Shown here: positions 53,610 to 64,000 of the stretch, piece by piece
Layout of the letters: every line of letters starts with the position of its first letter
Position numbering within the stretch: position 1 is the first letter of the stretch
Origin: Globisporangium splendens
Lineage: Eukaryota; Oomycota; Peronosporomycetes; Pythiales; Pythiaceae
Length of the DNA stretch: 64,000 bases
Assembly (NCBI GenBank): GCA_006386115.1
Contig: VFIW01000145.1
Location: forward strand, 28,285 to 92,284
Reading direction: 5' to 3'
Program-made: the position numbers and the translations under genes
Notes under the pieces: generated by a model
Database searches by the model: none
Seen by the model: the letters and a program-made list of their open reading frames with translations, nothing else
What the model was told of the DNA's origin: nothing

Positions 53610-56016
53610 CTATTGGCCGCGCAGCTTACGCCATTGGCTCTGGATGCGCGACGCGAGCGTCTCCGTGTCATTGTCGCCCTGCTCGTCTTGTTCAATCTGC
53701 TGCTTTGCGAAATCTTCAATGTCGGAAATGCTGTCCCGCTCAACGCGTTGCTGTCGCGACAAACGCGCGTTGCCTTGCAGCACGGGGCGACCCTGGCTCG
53801 TGTTCTTCGTGTAGCGTTGCGACTGGTGATTGCTGTTGTTGCTGCGATCGCGCCACACTCCCCCGGCACCCTGTTCGACTCTGCCGTTGCGTCGGTGGCT
53901 TTTTTTCTGCTCGCGGTTGTACGTCGTGTTCACCAGTCCCTGTTCTACGAGCTCCAGCACGCGCGCCTTGCACTCCAGCGCCAGGTCCTTCTCGACAAAC
54001 GTCGTCTCGAAGCGGAACGACAGCCACAAGTACAGATCGATGATCTGCGCCTTGATCTCGACGTCACGCAACGCTTCCGCTGTCTGCGGTGCGTACTTTG
54101 GTAGGTAAATGTCCAGCTTCACGCTCTCGTCGCGTGCATGCGCCGTCGCGTAGTCTACAAACACGCGACGCGCGAGCGGATTACGCAAATTCACAGGCGC
54201 CATGCAGAATGTGAACCGGTCCTTGAGCTTTAAATCCTCGAGATCGCACAGCAACGCGGCTGCGTCCTTCATGTCGGCGTGGTTGCACAGGAAATAGTCA
54301 CCATCCAGTCGGGACAGCAGCACGTACTTGTCCAGCAGGTCACCCAAATCCGTGATCCCTGGGAGCTGCTTGGCAAACTCCTCCATCTGGTCCGACGACG
54401 GGAACAAACCTGCAGACTTCAACGGCGTCGGCGCCTGCTCGTATGACTCCTTCAGATACTTCAGATCTTCTTCCTGCAGACACGTCGCGATCCCCGATGC
54501 GTACGCACTACCGTATCGACCGGCACGACCTGCGATCTGCTTGGCGAGCGACGGCGTGATATCGCTCATGCCGCCGCCACCACCCGAGAACTTCTTGACC
54601 GATGAGAACACGACACGCCCGATATTCAAATTCAGCCCCATGCCGACGGCATCGGACGCGACGAGGATATTGTACTCGTTGTCGCGCGCGTTGAACAGCC
54701 GCGCCTGCTGTGACCGCGTCTCCGGTGGCAGTTGGCCGTAGATGATGCAGCATTTCTCGCCGGTTTTCACTTCAATGTCGCGCTTGATCTGGAAAATCTC
54801 GCGTCGTGAGAACGCGACGACGCAATCTCCCGGGCGTACGTGGCGATACGATTTCAGGTGCGTGTCATCGATCGCAAGGGGCGATCGGCGCTCGTACGAT
54901 TTCAATTCAAACTCATCGCCGGTCGTCTCGCAGAACTTCTGGACCAGGTGCACGGCTTCGCTGGACCCGCACACATGGATCTCGTTCGCTTGCAGTCCAA
55001 ACAGCGCGCGCGTCCATGCCCATCCGCGCTGCGGGTCACCAATCAGTTGGATCTCGTCGATCACGGCGACATCCCACTTTCGGTTGATGTTCGCCATCTC
55101 AACCGTGCACGACACATGGGTCGAGTGTGGCACCAGTTTCTTCTCTTGGCCAGTGACCAGCGACGTGTACAGTCCGTCAATGTTCATGCGTTCGTAGATC
55201 TCGAGCGCGAGCAGCCGCAGCGGTCCACAGTAGAGACCACCGTCTTCGCCGGCTTGCTTGAGACGTTCCAGCGCTTCGTAGGTCTTGCCCGAGTTCGTCG
55301 GTCCTTCGTGGTAGATAATCTTGCGCTTCATGGCCGTCGCGAGCGGGTACAACTCGTGCGGCAGCCGCAGGTCCGTGAGCTGCTGCAGCGTGTACATCGA
55401 GTCGTTGTCGACGACCGGGATGTAACTCGCGTCGCGGGCAAAGTCGAGAAAGTACGGGTAAAAGATGAACGAGCTGCTCTTCTTTTGCTTGTTCGTGTCG
55501 AGGTCCTTGGCAAAGTGGAGCAGCTCGGCCTGGTCCTTAAAGTACTTTTCCGGGTTCTTCATGAACGACTTGCGGAACGCCGACGACGCCACGGGCCACT
55601 CAGCCGCGTTCAGTCCGGCCTCCACCGCGAGCTCCTTCACCTCGTAGTTGCGCGGGAACGACCGCATGCGCTTGTGCACTATCTTGGCGATATCCGACGG
55701 CCACGTCACGACCTCCGTCGCCACTGCCAACACATACACACAACACACAGCACAAGCGTAAGACACTCGCATGCAGAGACACAGAGCGCGCAATACTCCA
55801 GCATAGGTAGACGCCACCTTGACTCGCAGGACTGCTGGCTGTGGAGAACGCGCGTGTGATCCACTCGCGATGCCGACCGTCGCCGTTTCTCAGGGTGTTG
55901 GCAGCCGCAAGAGCAGCCGCAGCGCAGCCGCCGTGGCGCGTCAACAGCGTGCTGCTGATGCTCCCAGTGCGGGGCAGCACCGACGCGCAGCGCACGTGTA
56001 GCAGCGCGCGACGCAT
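53610..56016 (-). CDS. SUV3: Mitochondrial ATP-dependent RNA helicase SUV3
   Basis: Two exons (55818-56016 and 53610-55723) join in phase to 770 residues. Exon 1 encodes an Arg/Ala/Ser-rich mitochondrial targeting sequence (MRRALLHVRCASVLPRTGSI). Helicase motifs: I GPTNSGKT, Ia GPLRLLALE, II VIDEIQLIGD (DExH variant), III CGSSEAV, V ASDAVGMGLNL, VI QIAGRAGRYG. The SUV3 C-terminal domain follows and the tail is Arg/Gln-rich. SUV3 unwinds RNA for the mitochondrial degradosome with an exoribonuclease partner, which is not in this window. All motifs are intact. On the minus strand TCATTTG and CCAATAATC lie just upstream, resembling an initiator and a CCAAT box. Confidence 0.95.
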
Positions 56017-56509
56017 AACAAATTCTCTTCGTCGTCCTGTGGCGATTCCGCAAATGACCTGGTGATTATTGGATGGCGAGATTCGCTGTGCAAAGCGAGA
56101 AAGGACAGCACCCTTCGTGCAACGTTAATGCAACTTTATCGCAACATTTTGTTTCAGTTTACGTTGAGTTCATCGAGTTCTCTTTTATAAGATATTGTTT
56201 ACAAGAGGAAATGCTTGTTTTGACGAAAGAGGGTGTGATTAGGTCATTTTACTTATTTTTGCTGTGAAATAGGAAGTTTGCCGCAATTAGTGGGTAAGGT
56301 TGTCGAAGATCATGGAAGAAGACTTCGACTGCGAGCAGTGCGTAGATTATCAAGCTCCAGCTGCCAGCTTTCACCTCGTGGCAGCGCCCGAGACGGGAGA
56401 GCATGCGTGATACGAAAGCTACCACAAAGCTGCCATTGTCGACTTCCATTCCCAATCTCAGTTCTTCGTAATAATATCAGAGCAGCAGCAAAACATGCAC
56501 CGACTCGCA
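56017..56509. other. Gene-free stretch
   Basis: Lies between SUV3 start and phosphatase copy B stop. A minus-strand ORF (56249-56455, with HDLRQPYPLIAANFLFHSKN) has no similarity that I recognise. Confidence 0.45.
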
Positions 56510-57437
56510 CTATTCGCACAATCGCTGCAGTTGCAGCTGCTGCTGCTCCCAGAGCGCGAGTTCAGCGAGGAAGCCGCTGTTCGGCTGGGTTTCCGGTCGT
56601 AGACGTCGCAGTAAAGCGAGCGCAGCCTCGAGTCGCATCTGTTTCCTTGCGACCAGATACGCGAGAACGAGCGTCGCGGACCGCGATTTGCCAACAAAGC
56701 AGTGCACGAGCACGCAGCCGCCTTTCAGAACCGCGCTTGAGTCCGTCAACAGATTACACAATCCATTAGAGCTCTGGTAGAACGCCTTAGAAGTAGTCTA
56801 CTTGGATCTGCTTACCTGTCGATAAAGTCGAGCGCCAAGGGGAAAGACTCGGAGATTCGAACGCTTGGGAGATCGGCAACAGCGATACGCAGGTACGTGA
56901 ACGCATCTGGGAACCTACGCAGTCGATGCATACCACCAGTTATTGCATTCATATTCATATCGATGTGGTGGTATATCAAACCGTCAACGTACGGTAGCGG
57001 GAGTGTGGGTGAGACGCAGAGAATGTGCGAGATGCCGTGGGTTTGGAGCGCGTCGCGGTTGTTGGCAGCGCCAAAAGAGCCGATAAAGAGCTGCCCAGGC
57101 AGCACTGCTACCTACTCCATTCCGATAGAACAAGAGAGCCACTGTATAGAATAAACAGGGGGTAAGCAAGAGTTATGCCACACGTGCGTACCGGGGTGTT
57201 GTCTCGCGACTCGAAGTGCTTGGCCATCAGCAAATGGCGGAACTTGCGGAACCCAGAGGAGGAGCCACTCGCAGCGATACGCTCTACTTTGCTGTCAGCA
57301 TCGCCGTCAGCAGCACCAATGGCAACTGCAGCCCCAAGCTCAGCTGTGGTGTCGCGTGCATCGTCTTCATCGACTCTTTTGTGCATGACAGCAAGTGAGC
57401 GCTCTGAGTTTAGAAAATGGAGCCTTGGGAGGAGCAT
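56510..57437 (-). CDS. Dual-specificity protein phosphatase, copy B
   Basis: Three exons (57192-57437, 56816-57111, 56510-56771) mirror copy A exactly and give 267 residues. The catalytic loop HCFVGKSRSAT is intact. The C-terminus reads ELALWEQQQLQLQRLCE, in place of the foreign end in copy A; this is probably the original ending, since it stays helical and Gln-rich without a breakpoint. The intron acceptor is GAGTAG in both copies. The gene follows the Crinkler/RHS pseudogene on the same strand at a distance of about 100 bp, an arrangement shared with copy A. Confidence 0.87.
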
Positions 57438-57921
57438 TTTGAAAGGAGCGGATCCACTGATGCAGATCGTTGATTGGCGGAAACGCGATCTCGAAGATCA
57501 GCGTCAATCGAGACTCGGCTGCACACACAAACTCAAGAACACGGCAGTGCTCGCTGCGAAGACGGACGCGCGACCTCTATCACATACTGCTGGATCTCGC
57601 ACATCTTCGCTTCCGAGTGGGTCGTTGCATTGCCAACGTCTTGGTACGTGTCAAACTTCTCGGTTGGGACTACAAAGTCGAGTCGTTTAGGTGTGTCTGA
57701 AAACCACAAGAGGATCACCGCATCGCGCAGCCCTTCTTGTGTGCAAGGACGTCGCTCGTGGTTGCTAGCCACACGAAACAACGCACCTGGCTTGGCAAGT
57801 GCGTCCATACACCAATCGAAAGTGGTGACGGATGGCCGATAATAGACGCCGGCATCGTACGACGCGCTTTGAACTTGCCACGATCGTTGAAGATAACCGT
57901 TCGCAGCGCTCTCATTTCCAA
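56549..57921 (-). repeat. Inverted segmental duplication, copy B
   Basis: Counterpart of 38931-40303 (coordinate sum 96852). Outside these limits the two loci differ: to the right the Crinkler/RHS gene continues here, whereas copy A has a LINE. Confidence 0.9.
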
Positions 57922-59090
57922 TTCGGTGCTATCGTGTTCCTCTTCCGGGCTGAGAACGTGACGTATACGCTTGGCCAATGCGTCAACGCAGCAATGGAAC
58001 ATAGTGATGGCTTGGCGATAGTAGGAGCCGTCATCGCCCCACATGCTCATCCACGTTATCTTGTTTTCTTCCAGGTGGACAAGCCGACGAATACGAAACG
58101 TGCCACCCCGTGGCAGCACAGCATGCACGTGAGCTTCAAACAAGTGACCGCGGAACACTTGAAACTGACTCACGCTGCTGCGCGGTGACCTTGGAGCCGC
58201 AAGAATCTTGAACAACCGCTCCTTGTCGTCCTTGATACGAATCCTGCAGACAACATCGCGCACGTATTCCGACGCAAACACGAACGGATCGTCCAGAAAA
58301 TCGTCACCCACGCACTCATGCAGCAATGTGTGCGCAGCGGGATCCTCGCCAATGTCCAATTTTCTGCACGCGTCCAATAAATCGTCCACTGTGTAGATCG
58401 CCGGAAACGCTTCCTCGAACAACTGCTGCTGACTTTCGTTGTTCGCATAGTGCAAAACATACCGCGGGATGCCATCGGCGAAAACGCTCGTTGGCGGTAT
58501 CTTTCGAGATCCTGGGGAAGAGAAGCTGATGGCATTTCACAATCTCTTCTCTTGGCCACACGGGCATGTAGCGAATCCAACACGCTTTCGTGCTGAACTC
58601 GTGCCAGACAGAACGACTCGGAGTGGTCAGCAGGATCATCTTCGCTGGAAAAACCTCTGACTAGCACGCGTCCACAATCTAGTGCGTTGTTGTCCTGTTG
58701 AGATTGGTACAACACCTCTCTCGGTGCCTTGAATGATCGCGTCGCGAGAGAACGGATAGCGCTCCCTCGATAATCCGCTTTCGTGCACGGTCGTCGCACC
58801 TTGACGTGCCGGGTGATGCAAGAGCAGATATCCGAAACACGTCTTGCCGATACCAGCATTGCCAAGGATGACCACCTTCCCTTTCAATGAGCACTAGTGC
58901 CTCACCAGCAAGCGGGAGTGGCAATGGCGAATGTACACCGACGAGCGAAGCTTCGGGTTTCCGAGGAAAACACACCCTGAGGCAGCGAGATCACGGCATC
59001 ACGCTCAACCGTGGTGGAATCGTTTCCAAGCGCTTCCCAAAACGCCACAAGGGTGGGAGGACGATAGTTTGCGCAGTGGGTGACTGGCAT
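57533..59090 (-). pseudogene. Crinkler/RHS-type P-loop NTPase pseudogene (copy B)
   Basis: On the minus strand the pieces are LPQGVF (about 58990), a Walker A block GKVVILGNAGIGKTCFGYLL (58880), VFPAKMILLTTPSRSVWHEF with RYMPVWPREEI (about 58640-58540), GIPRYVLHYANNESQQQLFEEAF (58460), SQFQVFRGHLFEAHVHAVL, GGTFRIRRL, and at the end WFSDTPKRLDFVVP...IQQYVIEVA. This is the domain order of oomycete Crinkler C-terminal NTPase-REase proteins and trypanosome RHS proteins. At least three frame changes (near 58700, 58470 and 57840) prevent a product. No LFLAK-type secretion and translocation leader is seen. The REase region contains a local duplication (two YYR...DALAK blocks). Confidence 0.75.
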
Positions 59091-59346
59091 CTCCCGCCGT
59101 CCACGATGACCTCAAAGGCTGATCTGGTCGAGCAGACTAAGGGTGGGAATGACGCCATTCGGCTCGGAGACCCAACACGAAACACTTCAGCTGGGTTGAA
59201 AAAGTGTCCAGGTGCGTTTGTTAACGTGAATTCAATTTTTGATTTCGTTTCAGTCATTTAGATTAAATTAAGGTAGTTGTTTTTCTTTTCTGAGGTCCGA
59301 CCCACACCATTTCGAACTAACTAGCTCAGGTGTGTTCTCTGGATAC
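59091..59346. other. Intergenic
   Basis: Between the RHS pseudogene and the stop of the HTH-UPRTase gene. A minus-strand ORF reaching 59257 may be decayed upstream RHS sequence, but I cannot show it. Confidence 0.4.
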
Positions 59347-61311
59347 TCAAGGTGCCATGGAAGACGCCATCGCAGTCGTAGAAGTCGAGTGGTAAACTTC
59401 ATGGAAGCGGTTCAGCACGAACTGCAAGCAGCACGAGGATGCCAAGGCGCTTTCACTGGTCTCTACGTTCCCTGTCAGCTGATCCACTCGCTGAGACTGA
59501 GGCTGCGTCCCGCTTGGATCGATTTGCGCCGCGACGATCTTGACGCTCGGGTACCTGCTGCGCACGTTCGCGATGATCTCGGACGTGATGAACACCGCGA
59601 CGATCGAGATCATGCCCTCGACGGCGCCGCGCGCCTGCAGCTGCTGGATCACGGCACAGATCGCGTCCGCCGACGCCGCCGAAAGCGCAAACACAAACAC
59701 ATTGTGGTACTGGAGGCTCGCTGGCAGTTGACTCGAGCGGATAGCAGCCGCTTGCTCCATGTGGACAATGCCCGTGGGTTGCTCGGGCTCCATGGCTTGG
59801 AAGAGACCGAGCATCGGACGACACGTCGTTGGCTCCATCGTCACTGCGCACGGAGGATGCTCCCAGCCGACACCGTCCGCCTTGACCGAGTCACTCAGGT
59901 ACACTTCGACAGCCTTGATCGGCACGAGCGAGAGCGCTTCTTCAATCAAAAGGCGCAGAAGCCGCTCGCTGCTGCGCTGGAATTCGTGGATCGTCGTGTT
60001 CTTGTTGCGCAAACTCGTCAGCAGCAGCGCGGCCGCACGCGACTTGACTTCGTACGTGTGCGTCTTGCCTCCAGCGCCACTGCCGCTACCAGCACCGCAA
60101 CGACCGCGAGGTGACGTCGACACGAGTTTCTTGGACTTGCTCGCGCGGATCTTGATCTTCGTGGACTTTGGTCGCGGCTTCTTCGGGTGCTTCGCGAGTG
60201 GGTTCTCGTCCTTGCGTGACATGACGTCCTCGCGGTGCTTGTTCAGGTTGCAGATCGCGGCGCGACTCACTTGGTATTCCTTGGCCAGTGTCGCTTGCTT
60301 CTCGCCCTGCTCGATGCGTGCCAGAATCTCGCGACGGTCCATTTCACGCAGGTACCGCGAGTTCTTGGACGGGTTCGCGATCCGCTCACCACCGTCCTCG
60401 CTGCCTACTGGCGTGGACGCGACGCCATCGTCGTCGTGGTGCGTAGCCGAAGCCATCGCATCGCTGTCGTCCTGGGACTCCGACGAGCTCCGGAACGACG
60501 GCAACCGCGTCATCTGGGACTCTACCTGACCACTTGAGCGAGAATCATAGTACATCGCGGCAGCTCCTCGGCCGCCGTCGTACTTTGGCTCCATGGCATT
60601 GGCTTTGATGGGGCTGATGGACACCATCTCGGGCGTCCACTTGGCGCCAGATACCTGGTGCTGCTGGTCGTTCACCATGGGCGAGTGCAGCGGCGCCCGC
60701 GCGCCACTCATTGACTCCATGGTCGTCGGCGTGTTGCTACTGTTACTTGAGCCCTTTGGGAGCATCAGCATCGTGGAGATGCCTGGCAGCGTGGGGCTGT
60801 CGACAGTATTGCGGCTCTGTCTCGACTGGGGGGACGACGACGCTTGAGTGAACGGCTGCTGGCGCAGGTGAGGCTGCTGCTGGTACTGCTGCGGATAGCT
60901 GGCATGCGGCGTGCGGTACGCTATGGACGCAGCATTGGAGGACGTCGTCGGATGCACGATGACCCGCGCGCGCGCCATCAGTGGCTGCTGCGCCATTTGC
61001 GGCGGTGGACGCTTGAAGAGCGTATCGTAGCTGGTGGACACTCCGCTGGTGGATCCGCTACTGGTGGGCGTCCGCACCCACTGCGTCGTCCGCTGAGACG
61101 GCGGAGCGTACACTGGGGACGCCACGAACTGGGGCGCGACGTGGCGCAGCGCACCGCTGTGGACGCCACGACTCGACTCGTACGCAGACGGCATGGGGGA
61201 CGACAAGGAAGACTCATTGCTGGTGGTGTACGCGCCGGCGTACGAGCGGACATGCAGCGGAGCGGACGACTGTGGCGGCGAGTCCACTTTACGACGCTTC
61301 ATTTGCAGCAT
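59347..61311 (-). CDS. psq-like HTH protein with degenerate UPRTase domain
   Basis: A single-exon frame of 654 residues from ATG 61311 (a GTG lies three codons upstream). Residues 1-320 are Ser/Pro/Gln-rich and probably disordered. About 320-370 is a psq/homeodomain-like helix-turn-helix (MDRREILARIEQGEKQATLA followed by KEYQVSRAAICNLNKHRE), a DNA-binding fold. A Lys/Arg/Pro patch follows (KHPKKPRPKSTKIKIRASKS). About 424-602 resembles uracil phosphoribosyltransferase (RAAALLLTSLRNKNTTIHEF; ISIVAVFITSEIIANVRSRY; IVAAQID). The PRPP-binding loop, DPMLATG in active enzymes, is replaced by FALSAASAD, so catalysis is unlikely. The domain could act as a ligand or dimerisation module for a transcription factor; that is inference. 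Confidence 0.75.
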   Translation of the reverse strand: MLQMKRRKVDSPPQSSAPLHVRSYAGAYTTSNESSLSSPMPSAYESSRGVHSGALRHVAPQFVASPVYAPPSQRTTQWVRTPTSSGSTSGVSTSYDTLFKRPPPQMAQQPLMARARVIVHPTTSSNAASIAYRTPHASYPQQYQQQPHLRQQPFTQASSSPQSRQSRNTVDSPTLPGISTMLMLPKGSSNSSNTPTTMESMSGARAPLHSPMVNDQQHQVSGAKWTPEMVSISPIKANAMEPKYDGGRGAAAMYYDSRSSGQVESQMTRLPSFRSSSESQDDSDAMASATHHDDDGVASTPVGSEDGGERIANPSKNSRYLREMDRREILARIEQGEKQATLAKEYQVSRAAICNLNKHREDVMSRKDENPLAKHPKKPRPKSTKIKIRASKSKKLVSTSPRGRCGAGSGSGAGGKTHTYEVKSRAAALLLTSLRNKNTTIHEFQRSSERLLRLLIEEALSLVPIKAVEVYLSDSVKADGVGWEHPPCAVTMEPTTCRPMLGLFQAMEPEQPTGIVHMEQAAAIRSSQLPASLQYHNVFVFALSAASADAICAVIQQLQARGAVEGMISIVAVFITSEIIANVRSRYPSVKIVAAQIDPSGTQPQSQRVDQLTGNVETSESALASSCCLQFVLNRFHEVYHSTSTTAMASSMAP

Positions 61312-64000
61312 AGTGGACACGCAAGTGGCAAGTTGTCGATGCTCGCTGGTGTGTGGAGTTGCTGGCTGCGCTTGCTGGTGTGTGAGAGCGCAGTAGGATT
61401 CCGCGCCTCACTGCAAACGAACAGGGGCACACTTGCAGACTTGTTGCTTGCTTGTGTTGCTTGCTGCTGGACCGCACGTGCCAACAGGGGTTCACTGTAT
61501 GTACAATAGCAAATATTGCGTGCTTGCTGTGGTAGTTGTTGGTCTTGCAGCGCGGTTTGAGGAATGAGGGACGCAGACGCAGAGCAAGCAAACGCAACAC
61601 ACAATCCTCCACAAGCCGATGTGTGAGTGTGGAGAGCAAACGAGGACCAAATGGGAAGAACCTACCCCCAAACCACACACACACACACACACACACGGCT
61701 TCCCTCTTCGTCACGTCTCGTCGCTTTCTGCAAAACCAGAGCAACAAGTTCATTGCCAAAGCATCGTAGACTTTATGCCCCCTTGTACGAACCCCAATCA
61801 TCTCGGATCAAATTAGATGGGGTGATAGCATATTACGATACAAAATGAGAGACAAATAATACTCGTGAAAATAGATAAATAGATATTCAAGCGACAGGCG
61901 CTGCTCGCTCAATCCTATTTCGGAATGCTGCCTCGTCTGCTGTGCAAGATAAAGAAAGGGGTAGGGTACGATGAGTACAAAATACCGAATATGGAAAGAA
62001 ATATAACGCAGAAAACTGTGATTGCTCGTCCTCACACCAAACGAACCAGCTGCACAATTTGACAGCATGCATGCGCTATAAAGATCTCCGTCATATCTGT
62101 TCTCTTTTGCTATTTTCTATTTCATCCTCATGTTCTTTCACGCTGGTACAAACCTCTCTGGTCTGACCAATAGGCAGCGTTGAAGAAGCGCTGTCGTTTC
62201 GTAATTACGAGACCGTTTTTTCTGCTTCTTTAAAAGAAAAGCGACCAGATTGACTCAAAACGACGTGCGAGTGTGTTCATGTCTTGATTTTATTACTGGA
62301 TGCCTTGATGGACCCACCGTTTGACAAGTATTCAAAGTCGAACGCTGCTTTGTGCACACATTTGGATATTGTCCTGCAGTGCTAAACGACCGTTAACAAT
62401 AAGAAACAAGCACTCTATATCGACACATCGCAGTTGGTCATCAGCATTGACGAAAACGCGCCACCGTCCACAAGATTTGACTTCAAAAAGGCCATTGCTT
62501 TTCTCAACGTTGGACCATCCATATACCGTATAATGAAGGCTTTATGACAATTCCCATATCCTCATCACTTTGCTTTGATGGAACAGCGTGGAGAGTGCAC
62601 ACTCGAAAGTGTTCTGCAGGGAATCTTCTCGGTCTTCAATGTTTTACTTTGTGGAGAATCACAAAAACCTGTTAAGAGGTTTCCACACATGATTGTTTGA
62701 AGTCACCAGTTGATGCCTGCAAACGTATTTCACATTCGTGTTCGGATACGCACAGCAGGTCTGTTTAATATTCGTATATTTTTGCATTTTTCGTTAGTGT
62801 TAATCGAATTTCAATGCTGAGTGTCCTTTCTTTTTTGAAACTGTAAAGAGGTGGCAAAATGGAAAGGGATGCCACACAGGGTTAGGCGATTGCTGAGTGT
62901 GCGCGTTTTGCTGGATAAATAACCACCGTTGGAAACTTATGTCTCTGAAAGATACTTTTCTCTTTTTTGATAGAGAGGAAGTCGCAAAGACGTGGCCAGA
63001 TGCTCTCGCATTGAAGAGACCGCTCTATTAAAGAAACCTCGTGCGTTTTTCGATCCACATTTCATATGCAGTCATCAATGGTGCTCTCGATTCGAGCCAA
63101 AAACCATGTCTGGGTATGGAATAGGACAGCGGTACCGAAATGTAATGATTTGTCCTCGCTGTGTTGCGACAGTCTTTTCTTCCGCTTTTTTTTGCGACAC
63201 GTCTCGTCCAACAATTCCACACACACAGAGTCGAATCTGCTTGAAAAATGCAGCAAACTCAAACAATCGCGCAGCTGAAATATGAAATGTAGGAGGGATA
63301 TGGTATATAGAATACCAACGAACTTTTATGAGGTGATGGGTGGGACTTGTTTCTCAGCCATCGTCGTATGACTGAAAATGCATTCTTTTTAGCCAGTTGC
63401 TGACCATCTCGCTCTCCATACGTAAACTCTTTCTGTCCACTTGACGAGCTCCATGGCTCGTGCGCTTGTGCAGAGTGAAATTCTTTTGAGGCTGTGATCC
63501 AGAGTCAATAATAAACTTCAGTGGATGGCCAGAGAAACGAATTGATCCGAGTTTGAATGGATGTGGCTCCCGAGTGTGAACCATTTTGGTTGCACTCATC
63601 CATTGTTATGGTCATCACCCAGATTGCCCAATTTGATTGCTCATCGGAGCTTGATGGCACCATGTGTCAAGTTGCATTATTTTAACGAGACTTGATAAAA
63701 TGAACGGAGATACAGGATTCACATTGTGAAGCAGCAACCTTTCCAGTCTCAAGTCGTTTAATGTCAAGGTTGCGTCGGTCACGTTTTGGACTCTTTCTGT
63801 GGAGATTAAAACGGTCAGTTGGAGGAAGGATCGCTGATTTGAGAAAAACAAGGTGAGAGCTGAAGAAAAGTTCAGCCATCAAAAAAGTCTGTGCCCAACC
63901 ACCACGAAAGAGTGCGGAAAATAAACAACCACAATCAAGAACCTCTGCCGCCTCTTGAAAGAGTCAAGATACTTCCACAAGCCAGCACATACACACTCAC
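61312..64000. other. 2.7-kb region without a supported gene
   Basis: A (CA)n microsatellite sits at about 61673-61696. The rest is AT-rich with short ORFs. A plus-strand frame around 62400-62546 (YIDTSQLVISIDENAPPSTR) reads like decayed coding sequence but has no family I recognise. The window edge is not at a gene. Confidence 0.45.

Noticed and set aside
54840..55859. 339-codon plus-strand ORF
   Set aside because: Antisense to SUV3 with intact helicase motifs on the other strand; no similarity of its own.
59332..60529. Plus-strand ORFs of about 260 codons
   Set aside because: Shadows of the HTH-UPRTase gene on the minus strand.
1..64000. CRISPR arrays, bacterial operons, tRNA or rRNA genes
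   Set aside because: No regularly spaced direct repeats, no polycistronic layout and no cloverleaf-like sequence was noticed by reading; a tRNA scan would be needed to exclude tRNAs fully.

Overview
The window is nuclear eukaryotic DNA, most likely from an oomycete. Several genes have short GT-AG introns (about 44-150 nt). One protein carries the Cys/His 'WRKY19-like' repeat array typical of oomycetes. Pieces of a Crinkler/RHS-type NTPase and an ankyrin-plus-TKL kinase pseudogene are present, and a TCATTYC initiator-like motif lies 50-80 bp upstream of several start codons. The species is not identified.

Layout. 1-1400: end of an LTR element (gag on the minus strand). 2058-11282: a LINE whose long 5' part is inverted relative to its 3' tail, the pattern left by twin priming. 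A young, intact Ty3/Gypsy chromovirus (2368-8295, 5-bp target duplication, LTRs differing at 2 of 398 sites) is inserted inside it. 12.0-21.6 kb: a gene-dense housekeeping block with V-ATPase subunit G, mitochondrial calcium uniporter, a 2-oxoglutarate/Fe(II) oxygenase, an ankyrin fragment, a myristoylatable LRR protein, retromer VPS26 and an SRSF1-like SR protein. 24-25.1 kb: the Cys/His-repeat protein. 25.7-33.0 kb: a large imperfect inverted repeat without recognisable genes. 33.7-36.5 kb: a RanBPM/Gid1-like protein. 37.3-38.9 kb: a second, 5'-truncated LINE copy that abuts a duplicated segment. 38.9-40.4 kb: Crinkler/RHS remnant plus a dual-specificity phosphatase, present again in inverted orientation at 56.5-57.9 kb. 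40.4-42.1 kb: a small hypothetical gene and a SELENOF/Sep15 homologue. 42.7-45.9 kb: ankyrin/TKL kinase pseudogene. 46.3-56.0 kb: a zinc-finger/Arg-rich repeat protein, a coiled-coil protein, UTP25 and mitochondrial SUV3 helicase. 56.5-59.1 kb: second copy of the phosphatase with its Crinkler/RHS pseudogene. 59.3-61.3 kb: a protein joining a psq-like helix-turn-helix to a degenerate uracil phosphoribosyltransferase fold. 61.3-64 kb: no supported gene.

The housekeeping genes do not form a pathway. They are a typical compact oomycete gene island, broken up by retroelements and by two inverted duplications. The observations most worth following are the HTH-UPRTase fusion protein, the inverted phosphatase/RHS duplication ending exactly at a LINE tail, the twin-primed and nested retroelement stack with an empty-site control in the same window, and the 7.3-kb inverted repeat.
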